Of a stretch of 64,000 bases of DNA, positions 33,676-42,249 are shown piece after piece. The stretch comes from Anaerolineales bacterium. Its GTDB lineage: Bacteria; Chloroflexota; Anaerolineae; Anaerolineales; Villigracilaceae. The stretch spans positions 434,001 to 498,000 of the forward strand of contig JACKAW010000002.1 of the NCBI GenBank assembly GCA_020634885.1, given 5' to 3'. The notes beneath the pieces were generated by a model. The model had not been told where the DNA came from. It did no database searches and worked only from the letters and a program-made list of their open reading frames with translations. How positions within the stretch are numbered: the stretch's first letter is position 1; each line of letters opens with the position of its first letter. Both the position numbers and the translations under genes were made by a program.

Positions 33676-34281
33676 TCAAGGCGAGTTGATTTTTATTGAG
33701 CATTTAATGTCTTCAACTCTGGCTTTTATAAGCTCTAAATCTATATTTTCCCCAATATCATCCATGGAAAGTATTTTCTGATATTTTTCGTAAGCACTAC
33801 ATAAATCACCTGCCAGGTCGTAGTTGATTGCAACTATATAAAGATTTTCCGGTGTTGGCTCATAGAAGTACATTTTTTCATAATATGGCGCGGCTAGTTG
33901 GTAATGCCCGATGTAGGTTTCACCATCTCCTAATAGCTTATAACCCCGCGCTTTATCATTTCCCAATTCCCAATTGTCTATCTCTGACAGGATGAGTTCC
34001 TTGGCTTCTTCTACTCTTCCTTCTAAAATATAACTTTCAGCAATCATAAGGATGTTGTCTACAGTGGGAGTGGGAATTAAAATTACCGTTCCTGTTGGAG
34101 TGAATACGATAGCCTTGCTGGCTGTCGGCGTGGATAAGACCATTTGGCTCGGAACGGGCAGCGATAACGGTTTAGCTTCCTGATAAAAATAAAACACTAC
34201 TATACTTATCACAGAAAGACATGCCCCTAATAGAAAACCAGTTGTGAAAGAAATTATAGTTCGCTGTGTGTGTTTTTCCAT
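33676..34281 (-). CDS. Membrane-anchored TPR-like protein
   Basis: 201 residues. One N-terminal membrane helix (about 9-33, ISFTTGFLLGACLSVISIVV), then a Thr/Pro-rich linker (TPTASKAIVFTPTGT), then helical repeats (about 90-185) with YILEGRVEEAKELIL, GDGETYIGHYQLAAPYYEKM and YDLAGDLCSAYEKYQKIL, which are degenerate TPR units. It probably presents a protein-binding scaffold outside the membrane. It lies 5 nt after the longer TPR gene and shares its AT-rich composition. Confidence 0.7.
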   Translation of the reverse strand: MEKHTQRTIISFTTGFLLGACLSVISIVVFYFYQEAKPLSLPVPSQMVLSTPTASKAIVFTPTGTVILIPTPTVDNILMIAESYILEGRVEEAKELILSEIDNWELGNDKARGYKLLGDGETYIGHYQLAAPYYEKMYFYEPTPENLYIVAINYDLAGDLCSAYEKYQKILSMDDIGENIDLELIKARVEDIKCSIKINSP

Positions 34282-34286
34282 AGGAA

Positions 34287-36311
34287 CTACTCTGGTCCAA
34301 GTTTTATACTTCCTCCATCCTCTGCTTCAAGGAAAACTGTTACGGTCAAGTTGTCGATCGTAACGTTCTCCGTTCCATAATTTCGAATGGCAAAAACTAT
34401 GGAACCCGTAGGGTAAACCACACCTACTGGATTGGGCATTTCGTTTTCTCCCCATATTATGTTGTCGATCATTCTCCACCCTCCATCAGGGTGATAAATA
34501 GCGATTTGGAGGGAGGGAGGCGTGGTTTCGGTAAAAGAGGCAACATTAAACACGATTTTTTTTACATATTTGAATTTTATTGACTCAGAAGGTTGAAATA
34601 CAAGTAACGGATAATCTCCCGGTTTCAAAACTACCTTGCCCGCCCCTGTTTTTGGGTCAAATACTATTGCATTCTCAATACCAGATGGATAATTTATTCC
34701 AGGAATAGGAGTTGATGCTTTAATACTGGAGGTAGGGCGTGGGACGATAGTTGGGATGGATGTTACGTCTACAAATACTGAAGGAGTTATCTCCAATGGA
34801 GGCATTCCTAATGTCTTCAACTCTTTTAAGATTTTTTCCCGAAGTGGGTTGTACAGGACTTCCAAAGTCGCTTCTGCGTTTTGAAGTAGATATATCCCTT
34901 CTTCGGTGTGTCCATCCTCTAAAGCTAACTTTCCTAAAACATATGAATACAGACCTGCATGGAACCATGTATTTCCTGCACCAATGTAAAGATCCTCCTC
35001 TGCCTTTTCTTTATTGCCCAGTTCATACTCAATCGCAGCGCGAAGATAATATCTTTCTCCTCCGTAATTAGGCGATGCTTCGATCAATTCGTTAATGATT
35101 TTAAGTGCTTCTTTATTACGCCCAGCTTGATATAAATATGTGGCCAGAAGTTGTTTCTTCCACTCCATACCGAGCGGGTTGACCATTGATTTATTGACCA
35201 TTTTTATAGCTTCGTTAATTTCCCCCAAACAGATGTATGCATTGGATTGTATATGATACAACCCAGTTATGGTAGTATCTTGTGGGGATGTTTGGTCAAT
35301 TAACTGTTGAGACTTTTCTAGCCCTTCATCACATTTTCCTGCGTAGATTAAATCAATAACATAGATTCGGTCAACACCTGTGCTAGTTGTTGATACACCC
35401 AGACTCCATGCCATTAATGCGTTTTCGGCTGCATATGAATTGACATGAAACCTGTCCGCACGATAGTCTAGGTTTCCAACGAATTTGATCAGCAAATCTT
35501 GCCGCAGCATGTAATATTCGCCGATCGCGGGTTCGATGGATATTGCTTTGTCAATGTCATCCAACCCGTAATCAACGTAATCCTGAAATTCAGTTTGGCT
35601 TCGTTGGTTTTCAAGTAACTTGTAATAGCTTGTGGCGCGAAGAAAATATGCTTTATCAGAATTGGGGTTTAACTTTATTGCTTGATCAAGCGATTGGATG
35701 GCTTGGGCGTATTGTTTTTGCGAAATTTGAACTTCTGCCTGTGCTATATAGGGTCCGGCCATAACGGAAAAATCACTGGTTGCGGTTATTGTGGGAGAAC
35801 TGGTTGGCGTTTTCATATTCGCAGGGGTAAAGGTCTCAGATGGAGTAATCGCCAAAGCAATGAGACTGGGTGTAGTTTCTATATTGTTCGCAGATACTCT
35901 GTTATTCATGAGTATTAAAAATAAAAACCCAATTATAAAGACAGCACTAATGAAACCAATTATGCCCCATATTAAATAAACTGGTATTCTGTTATTGTTA
36001 GGCTTTATCGATTCTTTTTCAAGTATTGTCTTTGGTAGGGCTTTTGTTGAAGGCTGGTTTGGAGCAGTGAATTGTTGGTTTACTAGGTTACTGAGCTTCT
36101 TTTTTGCTTCCTGATTCGATGGGTTTATACGTAGGACTCTGTTATAGCAATATTTACGTTTATCCAAATCGTCCAGACTGTGTCCCAACCATAACCAACC
36201 AATTTCAGACCCTGGGTTTTCAATTACATATTTCGAAAAATGAGTGACAGCTAATGCCTTGTCACCTTTTTGAAAAGCTGTTATTCCTTGGTCAAGATTG
36301 TTATCTGCCAT
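34287..36311 (-). CDS. Membrane-anchored TPR-repeat protein
   Basis: 674 residues. Cytoplasmic TPR-like start (about 1-75, ITAFQKGDKALAVTHFSKYV), one membrane helix (about 110-135, LIWGIIGFISAVFIIGFLFL), a Ser/Thr/Pro linker (ITPSETFTPANMKTPTSSPT), then six or more TPRs (about 190-500, AEVQISQKQYAQAIQSLDQA). The C-terminal ~150 residues are a beta-rich domain after a second Pro/Thr linker. Base composition is clearly more AT-rich than the neighbours. No enzymatic motif; a scaffold across the membrane is likely. Confidence 0.72.
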   Translation of the reverse strand: MADNNLDQGITAFQKGDKALAVTHFSKYVIENPGSEIGWLWLGHSLDDLDKRKYCYNRVLRINPSNQEAKKKLSNLVNQQFTAPNQPSTKALPKTILEKESIKPNNNRIPVYLIWGIIGFISAVFIIGFLFLILMNNRVSANNIETTPSLIALAITPSETFTPANMKTPTSSPTITATSDFSVMAGPYIAQAEVQISQKQYAQAIQSLDQAIKLNPNSDKAYFLRATSYYKLLENQRSQTEFQDYVDYGLDDIDKAISIEPAIGEYYMLRQDLLIKFVGNLDYRADRFHVNSYAAENALMAWSLGVSTTSTGVDRIYVIDLIYAGKCDEGLEKSQQLIDQTSPQDTTITGLYHIQSNAYICLGEINEAIKMVNKSMVNPLGMEWKKQLLATYLYQAGRNKEALKIINELIEASPNYGGERYYLRAAIEYELGNKEKAEEDLYIGAGNTWFHAGLYSYVLGKLALEDGHTEEGIYLLQNAEATLEVLYNPLREKILKELKTLGMPPLEITPSVFVDVTSIPTIVPRPTSSIKASTPIPGINYPSGIENAIVFDPKTGAGKVVLKPGDYPLLVFQPSESIKFKYVKKIVFNVASFTETTPPSLQIAIYHPDGGWRMIDNIIWGENEMPNPVGVVYPTGSIVFAIRNYGTENVTIDNLTVTVFLEAEDGGSIKLGPE

Positions 36312-36521
36312 TTAAACCCTCCGATACATCCTTGTTCTCACCAAGTATATTCTTTTTTTCTTGGATGGCAAGTGTTTTCATTTCAAGCACAGATGCCCTT
36401 TATTTGATCCACTTGGCTGAGAGTTTCTTGTATTGAGTAATCACCCAAAAGTGGGACTGGGCTTTTATGACCTTAGGGGGAGGTGCTAAAGAAAACTCTT
36501 GCGTAAAATAGGTACATCTAC

Positions 36522-36555
36522 AACAGATGACAACGACTTGCGTTTGTCATCTGTT
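36522..36555 (+). promoter_or_regulatory. Hairpin in the leader of the first paralogue
   Basis: AACAGATGACAA (36522-36533) and TTGTCATCTGTT (36544-36555) form a perfect 12-bp stem with a 10-nt loop, ending 8 nt before the AGGAG ribosome binding site of the gene at 36578. Confidence 0.5.
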
Positions 36556-36577
36556 ACTTTGTCAGGAGAGAATTAAC

Positions 36578-37117
36578 ATGTCAATGAACGAAAAACTTCA
36601 GCAATATTTCAAATTCACCCATCACGATTTGCAAGCTAATCAACAAGGTCGAATCACCGAAATTCAGCAGTCGCACATTAAAGCAAAAGTGCAGCGTTTT
36701 AACAGCCGCATCGTCTTTTTTATTGCCATCATTTCTGTGATTGCGTTTGGCGTAAATTTTGCTGTTCGGCTGGCTTCTGCGGGCGGCGGGTTCAACAATT
36801 CGATCACAAATATGGCGCTGGGACCAGTGATTACCATTTTGGTCTTGATCTTTTTTATGGCGTTTCGCAGCAATAAAAAGAGTGATGTATCCCTCAAGAA
36901 AGTTGAAGGGGCTGTAAATTTTGTGTGGGTGGAGCGTCAGGTTGCCAATATGGATCGTACCGGCTACAAAACCGAAAAAAGCCTTGAAATGCGCGTGGGC
37001 GGCGCTTCCTTCAATGTCAACCAAAACTTGATGGACATCATCAACCAAGGCGATAATATTCGCCTTTACTACACCGGCGGCGGGGACATTATCTCGGCAG
37101 AGTTTGTAGAAAAGTAG
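36578..37117 (+). CDS. Two-helix membrane protein, paralogue A
   Basis: 179 residues from ATG at 36578 after AGGAG. N-terminal amphipathic helix (LQQYFKFTHHDLQANQQG), two membrane helices (about 45-67 and 85-107), then a ~75-residue soluble C-terminal domain ending GDNIRLYYTGGGDIISAEFV. No known domain. It is a tandem paralogue of the next gene; 53 nt at the 3' ends are identical. Unknown function. Confidence 0.7.
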   Translation: MSMNEKLQQYFKFTHHDLQANQQGRITEIQQSHIKAKVQRFNSRIVFFIAIISVIAFGVNFAVRLASAGGGFNNSITNMALGPVITILVLIFFMAFRSNKKSDVSLKKVEGAVNFVWVERQVANMDRTGYKTEKSLEMRVGGASFNVNQNLMDIINQGDNIRLYYTGGGDIISAEFVEK

Positions 37118-37144
37118 ATTTTCCTATTGGCGGAGGGCAATTTC

Positions 37145-37669
37145 ATGACCAAACAGGAACGACTTCAATACTACTTTGAATTTACAGAAGATGATTTGAA
37201 AAATAATCGTTTAGGTAAGGTTACAGCAGCTCAACAACAAGCATTGCAGGAAAAAACCAAAAAAGAGGCAATACGTCTTTTTGGCATTTTTGCAGGGGTA
37301 GGACTTTTATTCCTTGTGGTAAATAGGGTTCGCTTTCCCACAAGCAATTCTTCGTTTTCGTGGACGATATTGACTTTATTACTGGTAATTGCATTTGTCT
37401 CCATAACACTTCGCATTATCAAACGGTCAAATATTTCCTTGAATTCCATTTCAGGAGAGGTCAACTTTGTGTGGGAGGAAGAAAAGATTCAGGATGCTGA
37501 AAATATTCACCAGTACACTACCGTGTATAGACTAAAAATGCGGGTGGGTCGAATATCTTTCGATGTGGATAAATCTCTCCAAAGTATCATCAATCAAGGT
37601 GACAACATCCGCCTTTACTACACCGGCGGCGGGGACATTATCTCGGCAGAGTTTGTAGAAAAACCGTAA
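37145..37669 (+). CDS. Two-helix membrane protein, paralogue B
   Basis: 174 residues from ATG at 37145 after GGAGG. Same plan as the preceding gene: LQYYFEFTEDDLKNNRLG, two helices (about 42-60 and 70-90), and a C-terminal domain ending GDNIRLYYTGGGDIISAEFV. Elsewhere the two proteins are only moderately similar. It lies 27 nt downstream, in the same transcript. Function unknown. Confidence 0.7.
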   Translation: MTKQERLQYYFEFTEDDLKNNRLGKVTAAQQQALQEKTKKEAIRLFGIFAGVGLLFLVVNRVRFPTSNSSFSWTILTLLLVIAFVSITLRIIKRSNISLNSISGEVNFVWEEEKIQDAENIHQYTTVYRLKMRVGRISFDVDKSLQSIINQGDNIRLYYTGGGDIISAEFVEKP

Positions 37670-37674
37670 TCTCT

Positions 37675-37703
37675 CGTAGGTCATGCTGCAAGCATGACCT
37701 ACG
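37675..37703. repeat. CGTAGGTCATGCT palindrome
   Basis: CGTAGGTCATGCT and AGCATGACCTACG are perfect 13-bp arms with a 3-nt loop, just after paralogue B. It could also terminate that transcript, though no T-run follows. Member of the GTAGG group. Confidence 0.7.
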
Positions 37704-37760
37704 CATAATGATTTTTCCAAACCCAGTTACAATCATGAAAAATCCACTTCAACAGGTGAC

Positions 37761-39035
37761 ATGATGAACTTCTCTACCACCCGCGATTTCGCCCTGCAAC
37801 TCGATACGCAAGATAAACTCGCCTCATTCAAAGAGGCATTTGTCATTCCAGACCCAAACCTGGTCTACTTTGACGGTAACTCACTCGGCATGATGCCCAA
37901 AGCCGCGCAGGAAAAATCGCGCCAGATTGTGGATGAACAATGGGGCAAAGATTTGATCCGTGGCTGGAACAAAGGCTGGTGGGATGCTCCTTCACGCGTG
38001 GGCGATAAGATCGGTCAACTCATTGGCGCGGCGGCTGGGCAAACTCTCGTTGGTGATACGGTCTCGGTCAACCTCTTTAAGCTCGCCACTTCCGCGCTCA
38101 CGCTTCAACCGACCAAAACAAAAATCATCACAGATACCTTCAACTTCCCATCTGACCTTTATATTCTTCAAGGCATCAAACAAACTCTCGGCAACAAACA
38201 TGAAATCGTTTTGATCGGTTCACAAGATGGCGACATCACGCCCGACCTCGCCGCGCTCGAAGCTGCCATCGACGAAAACACCGCGCTCGTCACGATCTCG
38301 CATGTCGTTTTCAAAAGCGGCTACATGTACGACATGCAGCGCATCACCGAACTCGCTCACAAAAAAGGCGCGCTCGTCCTCTGGGATCTCAGCCACTCTG
38401 TCGGCTCCGTCCCCGTCCATCTCGATGCCTGCAATGCAGATTTCGCCATCGGCTGCACTTATAAATACCTCAACGGCGGACCCGGTGCGCCCGCGTTTTT
38501 ATACGTCAACAAAAAACTGCAAGAAAAACTTTCCTCGCCCATCTGGGGCTGGTGGGGGCAAAAAAATCCCTTCGACTTCGACCTCGACTATCAACCCGCG
38601 CCCGGCGCACAACGCTTCCTCGTCGGCACCCAACCGATGATTTCCCTCCTCACGATGGAAGCCGCCCTCGAACCGCTCCTGCAAGCAGGCATGGATTCAC
38701 TTCGTGAAAAGTCCATCTTGATGACGGACTTCGCCTCTTTCTTAACGGAGAGTTGGCTCGTCCCCTTCGGCTTTTCGCTTGGCTCTCCAGTTGACTCTGC
38801 CATGCGCGGATCGCACATCAGCATTCGCCACCCCGAAGGCTACCGCATCAACCGCGCCCTCATCGAAGAGATGAATCTCATCCCCGACTTCCGCGCGCCT
38901 GATAATCTCCGCCTTGGCTTTGCGCCCATCTACCTCTCCTTTACAGACGTTTGGGAAGGTTTCGATAGAATCCGCCGCGTGATGGATGAGAAGAGATACG
39001 AGAAATATCCGAAGAATAAGTTAGCAGTGACCTAA
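37761..39035 (+). CDS. kynU: Kynureninase
   Basis: 424 residues, normal length. A PLP enzyme that cleaves kynurenine to anthranilate and alanine. FDGNSLGMMPKAA near the start, SHVVFKSGYMYDMQRI, LWDLSHSVGSVPVHL (Asp for the pyridine ring) and CTYKYLNGGPGAPAFLYV (catalytic Lys in YKY) are diagnostic. No other kynurenine-pathway gene is in view. The start has two ATGs in tandem after AGGTG. Confidence 0.93.
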   Translation: MMNFSTTRDFALQLDTQDKLASFKEAFVIPDPNLVYFDGNSLGMMPKAAQEKSRQIVDEQWGKDLIRGWNKGWWDAPSRVGDKIGQLIGAAAGQTLVGDTVSVNLFKLATSALTLQPTKTKIITDTFNFPSDLYILQGIKQTLGNKHEIVLIGSQDGDITPDLAALEAAIDENTALVTISHVVFKSGYMYDMQRITELAHKKGALVLWDLSHSVGSVPVHLDACNADFAIGCTYKYLNGGPGAPAFLYVNKKLQEKLSSPIWGWWGQKNPFDFDLDYQPAPGAQRFLVGTQPMISLLTMEAALEPLLQAGMDSLREKSILMTDFASFLTESWLVPFGFSLGSPVDSAMRGSHISIRHPEGYRINRALIEEMNLIPDFRAPDNLRLGFAPIYLSFTDVWEGFDRIRRVMDEKRYEKYPKNKLAVT

Positions 39036-39041
39036 TCTATT

Positions 39042-39109
39042 TGTAGGTCAGGCTTTTAGCCTGATGTATTTTGAATTTTGATGAATGGCGGGTTCTCAAC
39101 CCGCCATTC
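39042..39109. repeat. Two adjacent palindromes after kynU
   Basis: TGTAGGTCAGGCT-tttAGCCTGA (39042-39064) belongs to the GTAGG group; GAATGGCGGG-ttctcaa-CCCGCCATTC (39083-39109) is a perfect 10-bp arm palindrome. Both lie between the convergent kynU and META lipoprotein genes. Confidence 0.6.
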
Positions 39110-39116
39110 AAGCGGG

Positions 39117-39533
39117 CTATTTCCTTTCGAGGATTACTACAGACTTTCCATCAACCGAAGACAATGTCAGTAGATTTCCACTTTGAGTGACTGTCATTGT
39201 CTTGTCTGAAAGTATGGCGAGCACAGCGCTTTCCTGTGCGGAGGTCTGTTCGCAGAACATCATGGTTGAGATGGTGGAGCCGGTGCTCATTTGGCTGCCG
39301 CTGAGAGTGTAATCACCGCCGAAGGAATTGCATCCAACTGTGCCGCCGAATTGACCTTCTTCGAACAAAATGGACGTGTCCACGCCGGGGAGGGCGGGGG
39401 TGGGCGCGGCAGAGTCGCCATACGAGACAAGTTTCCATTCGCCTGCGAGGCTGGCGCTGGTTGTAGAACAGGCGTTAAAAATCACCATGGCGAACGTTAA
39501 CATAATGAGAGCGGGCAGGGTGGCGAGTTTCAT
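39117..39533 (-). CDS. META-domain lipoprotein
   Basis: 138 residues from ATG at 39533, chosen for GGAGAAG upstream. Signal peptide with lipobox IFNAC (Cys near 19). The mature part is a META/HslJ-like domain: GEWKLVSYGDSAAPTPALPG, FGGTVGCNSFGGDYTLSG, ISTMMFCEQTSAQESAVLAI. HslJ-like lipoproteins are linked to stress or antibiotic tolerance, without a known reaction. Well formed and complete. Confidence 0.87.
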   Translation of the reverse strand: MKLATLPALIMLTFAMVIFNACSTTSASLAGEWKLVSYGDSAAPTPALPGVDTSILFEEGQFGGTVGCNSFGGDYTLSGSQMSTGSTISTMMFCEQTSAQESAVLAILSDKTMTVTQSGNLLTLSSVDGKSVVILERK

Positions 39534-39594
39534 AATTTCTTCTCCTTGATATATATTTTTGACGCCCTGGTATAGAAAAGGTTCCCGTAAAAAT

Positions 39595-39630
39595 AAAAAT
39601 GTGTCTGATTTTTTAATCAGACACATTTTT
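39595..39630 (-). terminator. Terminator after the TsnR-like gene
   Basis: AAAAATGTGTCTGATT and AATCAGACACATTTTT form a 16-bp perfect stem with T-run, downstream of the methyltransferase on the minus strand and upstream of the META gene promoter. Confidence 0.85.
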
Positions 39631-39664
39631 ATAAATTTTGAGCATTGCGGGTTGAGAGCCCGCC

Positions 39665-40483
39665 CTACATTGTTTGGTTGAATTTCGAGCGACTGTACAG
39701 TGTGATCCCCGCCGAAGCTGATACGTTGAGCGACTCCACTTTGTTGCTGATGGGGATGCGCACCTTCATTGTGGCGGCGTTTTCGATCTCTGCAGAGCAG
39801 CCGTCTTTTTCGCTGCCGAAAGCGAGCAGCAAACGATTAGAGATCGTGGCAATATCATCAATGGTTTTATCCGCGTGCATGTCCATCACCATCAAAGACT
39901 CATTATTATTTTTGCAGTACTCCAAAAAGTCTGTGGTGGAGGCGGTGATCATGGGCATGGAAAAGAGATACCCCCGGCTCGCGCGGATGAGCCGCCGGTC
40001 ATACAGATCCACGGGGTCCATGTTGAGCAGAATGATGCCGCCAATGCCGAGTGCAAGCGACGTGCGGGTGATGTTGCCGATATTGCCGGAGATGCTCAGG
40101 TCTTCCAATACGACCACATCTTTTTTGATATTCTGTAATTCATTCAGCCCAATGGGCTTGGGGGTTTGGGCAATGGCAAAGGTGCGTGATATCTTGTCGT
40201 TTTCAAAAATTTTCTTGGTGGTGCGTTTTGCCACTTCGTGAATGGTGGCGCCTGCTGTGAGTTTTTTGCGCAGGGTTTCTGAAACTGTTTCTTCACCAGC
40301 AAAGTAGAGTGAGTCTATTTCTACCCCACTTTCGATGGCTTGCAGGATATTTTCTTCATCGTCAATGAGAATCTGACCCAGTTCGCGCCGCCCGTCACGA
40401 TGAAGCAGTTTGCGAATGGGTCCGGCGAGCGGGTGGTTGAGAGAATCGACAAGAAAGGGGTTGTTGGCTGATTGTTCGTCCAT
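39665..40483 (-). CDS. SpoU-family rRNA 2'-O-methyltransferase, thiostrepton-resistance (TsnR) type
   Basis: 272 residues. SPOUT motifs: GNIGNITRTSLALGIGGIIL (motif 1), LLLAFGSEKDGCS (motif 2) and IPISNKVESLNVSASAGITL (motif 3, SAM knot). The L30e-like N-terminal domain (about 1-105) and RTFAIAQTPKP, DVVVLEDLSISG and DRRLIRASRGYLFSMPM follow the order and wording I know from the Streptomyces thiostrepton-resistance enzyme, which methylates A1067 of 23S rRNA. So the best guess is a TsnR-like enzyme. Ordinary TrmH/RlmB function is the alternative. Confidence 0.8.
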   Translation of the reverse strand: MDEQSANNPFLVDSLNHPLAGPIRKLLHRDGRRELGQILIDDEENILQAIESGVEIDSLYFAGEETVSETLRKKLTAGATIHEVAKRTTKKIFENDKISRTFAIAQTPKPIGLNELQNIKKDVVVLEDLSISGNIGNITRTSLALGIGGIILLNMDPVDLYDRRLIRASRGYLFSMPMITASTTDFLEYCKNNNESLMVMDMHADKTIDDIATISNRLLLAFGSEKDGCSAEIENAATMKVRIPISNKVESLNVSASAGITLYSRSKFNQTM

Positions 40484-40519
40484 ACAGGCATGATAATGCC
40501 CGTGCGGGGGATGGTCAAG

Positions 40520-40699
40520 TTATTGCATGGTGTTGAAGTGACTTTGGTTGTATCCAGCGGCGAGGTCGGCTTCGTGGGTGCGTTGTTGCAGGGAATTTTG
40601 CCATTGCTGTTGTTCTAATTTTGCTTGAATGCGTTTCATTTCAGCGGCGCGGCGTTTTTCGAGCCAGCGTTTTAAAAATTGTCGAATAGCATAAAACAT
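40520..40699 (-). CDS. Small basic helical protein (59 residues)
   Basis: An open frame of 59 codons with ATG at 40699 preceded by GGAG at 5 nt. The start reads MFYAIRQFLKRWLEKRRAAE, then KRIQAKLEQQQWQNSLQQR and a C-terminal DLAAGYNQSHFNTMQ. It looks like one long amphipathic basic helix. It lies upstream of the TsnR-like gene on the same strand (36 nt gap) and probably shares its transcript. No homologue known to me. Confidence 0.5.
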   Translation of the reverse strand: MFYAIRQFLKRWLEKRRAAEMKRIQAKLEQQQWQNSLQQRTHEADLAAGYNQSHFNTMQ

Positions 40700-40802
40700 G
40701 AGGGCTCCGAATTTGGTTTGTTGATGTTGGAATTCAACTACGAAAGAGTAAAATTGTATAGAGGTATTGGTATGGACTATTCTCCTTCTTCAGTAGTATT
40801 TA

Positions 40803-41474
40803 ATGAATAACCGATTGGCTGTCATGCAGATTTTGCACCAGGATTCTTCTGTGCTTGTCATCAACAAATCCGCTGATCTATCCGTTTTGGCGGAAGGTTG
40901 GGATAAATCTGCGCCGTATTTGGTGAAGATGTTGGAGGAACAGTTTGGTAAAGTGTGGGTGATTCACCGCATTGATAAGGGCACAAGCGGGGTGATTGTG
41001 TTTGCCTTAACCGCCGAGGCGCACCGTTCTTTGAGTATTCAGTTTGAAAAGTATGAGGTAGAGAAAAAATATCATGCCCTGCTGAATGGTCTGCCGACGT
41101 GGGAAGAGAAGGTGACGAAATTCCCGCTGCGGGTGAATGTGGGGCACAGGCATCGCACCGTGGTGGATGACCGCAGCGGGGTAAAGGCTGAGACGAGGTT
41201 CAGGCTGCTGGAACGCTATCAGGCTTCAGCGTTGGTTGAAGCGTCGCCGATGACGGGGAGAACGCACCAGATCAGGGTCCATGCTTATGCGTTGGGGCAT
41301 CCGCTGTTGGGAGATATCCTCTATAGCGCTCCTGAAACAAAGGTCATCGCCCGACCGGCTTTACATGCATATTCATTGATTTTTAACCACCCCAAAACAG
41401 GTAAGAGGTTGGGCTTTCAGGCAGACTATCCTAGTGATTTTAGTGAAGCTGTACGTTTGCTGAGAGGTAAATAA
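40803..41474 (+). CDS. RluA-family pseudouridine synthase
   Basis: 223 residues without an S4 domain. The catalytic Asp is in VIHRIDKGTSGVIVF; KKYHALLNGLP and PMTGRTHQIRVHAYALGHPLLGD complete the RluA signature. It isomerises uridine in rRNA or tRNA; the site is not predictable. An internal ATG at 40824 (MQILHQD) is an alternative start. It is the second RNA-modifying gene beside the TsnR-like enzyme but transcribed away from it. Confidence 0.9.
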   Translation: MNNRLAVMQILHQDSSVLVINKSADLSVLAEGWDKSAPYLVKMLEEQFGKVWVIHRIDKGTSGVIVFALTAEAHRSLSIQFEKYEVEKKYHALLNGLPTWEEKVTKFPLRVNVGHRHRTVVDDRSGVKAETRFRLLERYQASALVEASPMTGRTHQIRVHAYALGHPLLGDILYSAPETKVIARPALHAYSLIFNHPKTGKRLGFQADYPSDFSEAVRLLRGK

Positions 41475-41516
41475 GCAGTTTGAAATTATGGTATAGTTTC
41501 GATAAGGAGTAATTCC

Positions 41517-42194
41517 ATGAACGAACGTATCCTCATCATTGAAGACGATCAGGCAATTTTGAAAATGTTGCAGCGCGGTCTGGCATACGAAGGCTATACC
41601 GTTGATACCGCTCTGGATGGACGCATGGGGTTGATCGCTGCTCGCGACCATACCCCCGACCTTGTGGTTTTGGATTGGATGCTCCCAGGCATGGATGGGC
41701 TTGAAGTCTGTCATCGGTTGCGACAGGGCGGTTCGATTCCTATTTTGATGCTGACGGCAAAAGACACGGTTCAAGACCGTATTCAAGGCTTGGATGCAGG
41801 CGCGGATGATTACATGGTGAAGCCGTTCAATTTGGATGAGTTACTGGCACGTGTGCGTGCGCTTTTGCGCCGTACCCAGCCGGAGCGAATTCCTGTTTTG
41901 AAGTTTGCCGATCTTTCGCTGGATACCGGCTCACGTCAGGCAACTCGAGGCGAACGTACGGTGGCATTGACTGCCAAGGAATATGAACTGCTCGAACTGT
42001 TCCTGCGTCATCCCAAACAGGTACTTACCCGCGAAGTGATCTTTGACCGTGTATGGGGTTATGATTTTGGCGGCGAAAGCAATGTGCTTGAGGTTTACAT
42101 CCGCTACCTGCGCCAGAAGTTGGAAGCAGAAAATGAACTAAGGCTTATTCACACGGTACGAGGTGTGGGGTATGTTTTGAGGGAAAATCCGTAA
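41517..42194 (+). CDS. OmpR/PhoB-type response regulator
   Basis: 225 residues. Receiver domain (about 3-118): acidic pair Asp10/Asp11, phospho-acceptor Asp53 in VVLDWMLPGMDG, Thr80 and Lys102. C-terminal winged helix (about 130-223): ALTAKEYELLELFLRHPKQV and VLEVYIRYLRQKLE. Paired with the kinase 55 nt downstream, although a terminator-like hairpin lies between them. Confidence 0.95.
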   Translation: MNERILIIEDDQAILKMLQRGLAYEGYTVDTALDGRMGLIAARDHTPDLVVLDWMLPGMDGLEVCHRLRQGGSIPILMLTAKDTVQDRIQGLDAGADDYMVKPFNLDELLARVRALLRRTQPERIPVLKFADLSLDTGSRQATRGERTVALTAKEYELLELFLRHPKQVLTREVIFDRVWGYDFGGESNVLEVYIRYLRQKLEAENELRLIHTVRGVGYVLRENP

Positions 42195-42220
42195 ACGGCG
42201 GGCAACCGCCGTTTTTTCTT
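42194..42220 (+). terminator. Terminator-like hairpin between regulator and kinase genes
   Basis: AACGGCGG-gcaa-CCGCCGTT followed by TTTTCTT, starting at the regulator stop codon. It would lower kinase expression relative to the regulator. Confidence 0.75.
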
Positions 42221-42232
42221 AAGCTGTCTTAA
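42218..42232 (+). promoter_or_regulatory. CTTAA direct repeat, possible regulator site
   Basis: CTTAA at 42218-42222 and 42228-42232, period 10 bp, in front of the kinase gene. Tandem half-sites one helical turn apart are typical of OmpR-family binding. Only two units are visible. Confidence 0.35.
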
Positions 42233-42249
42233 ACTCCAAAGAGTACACT

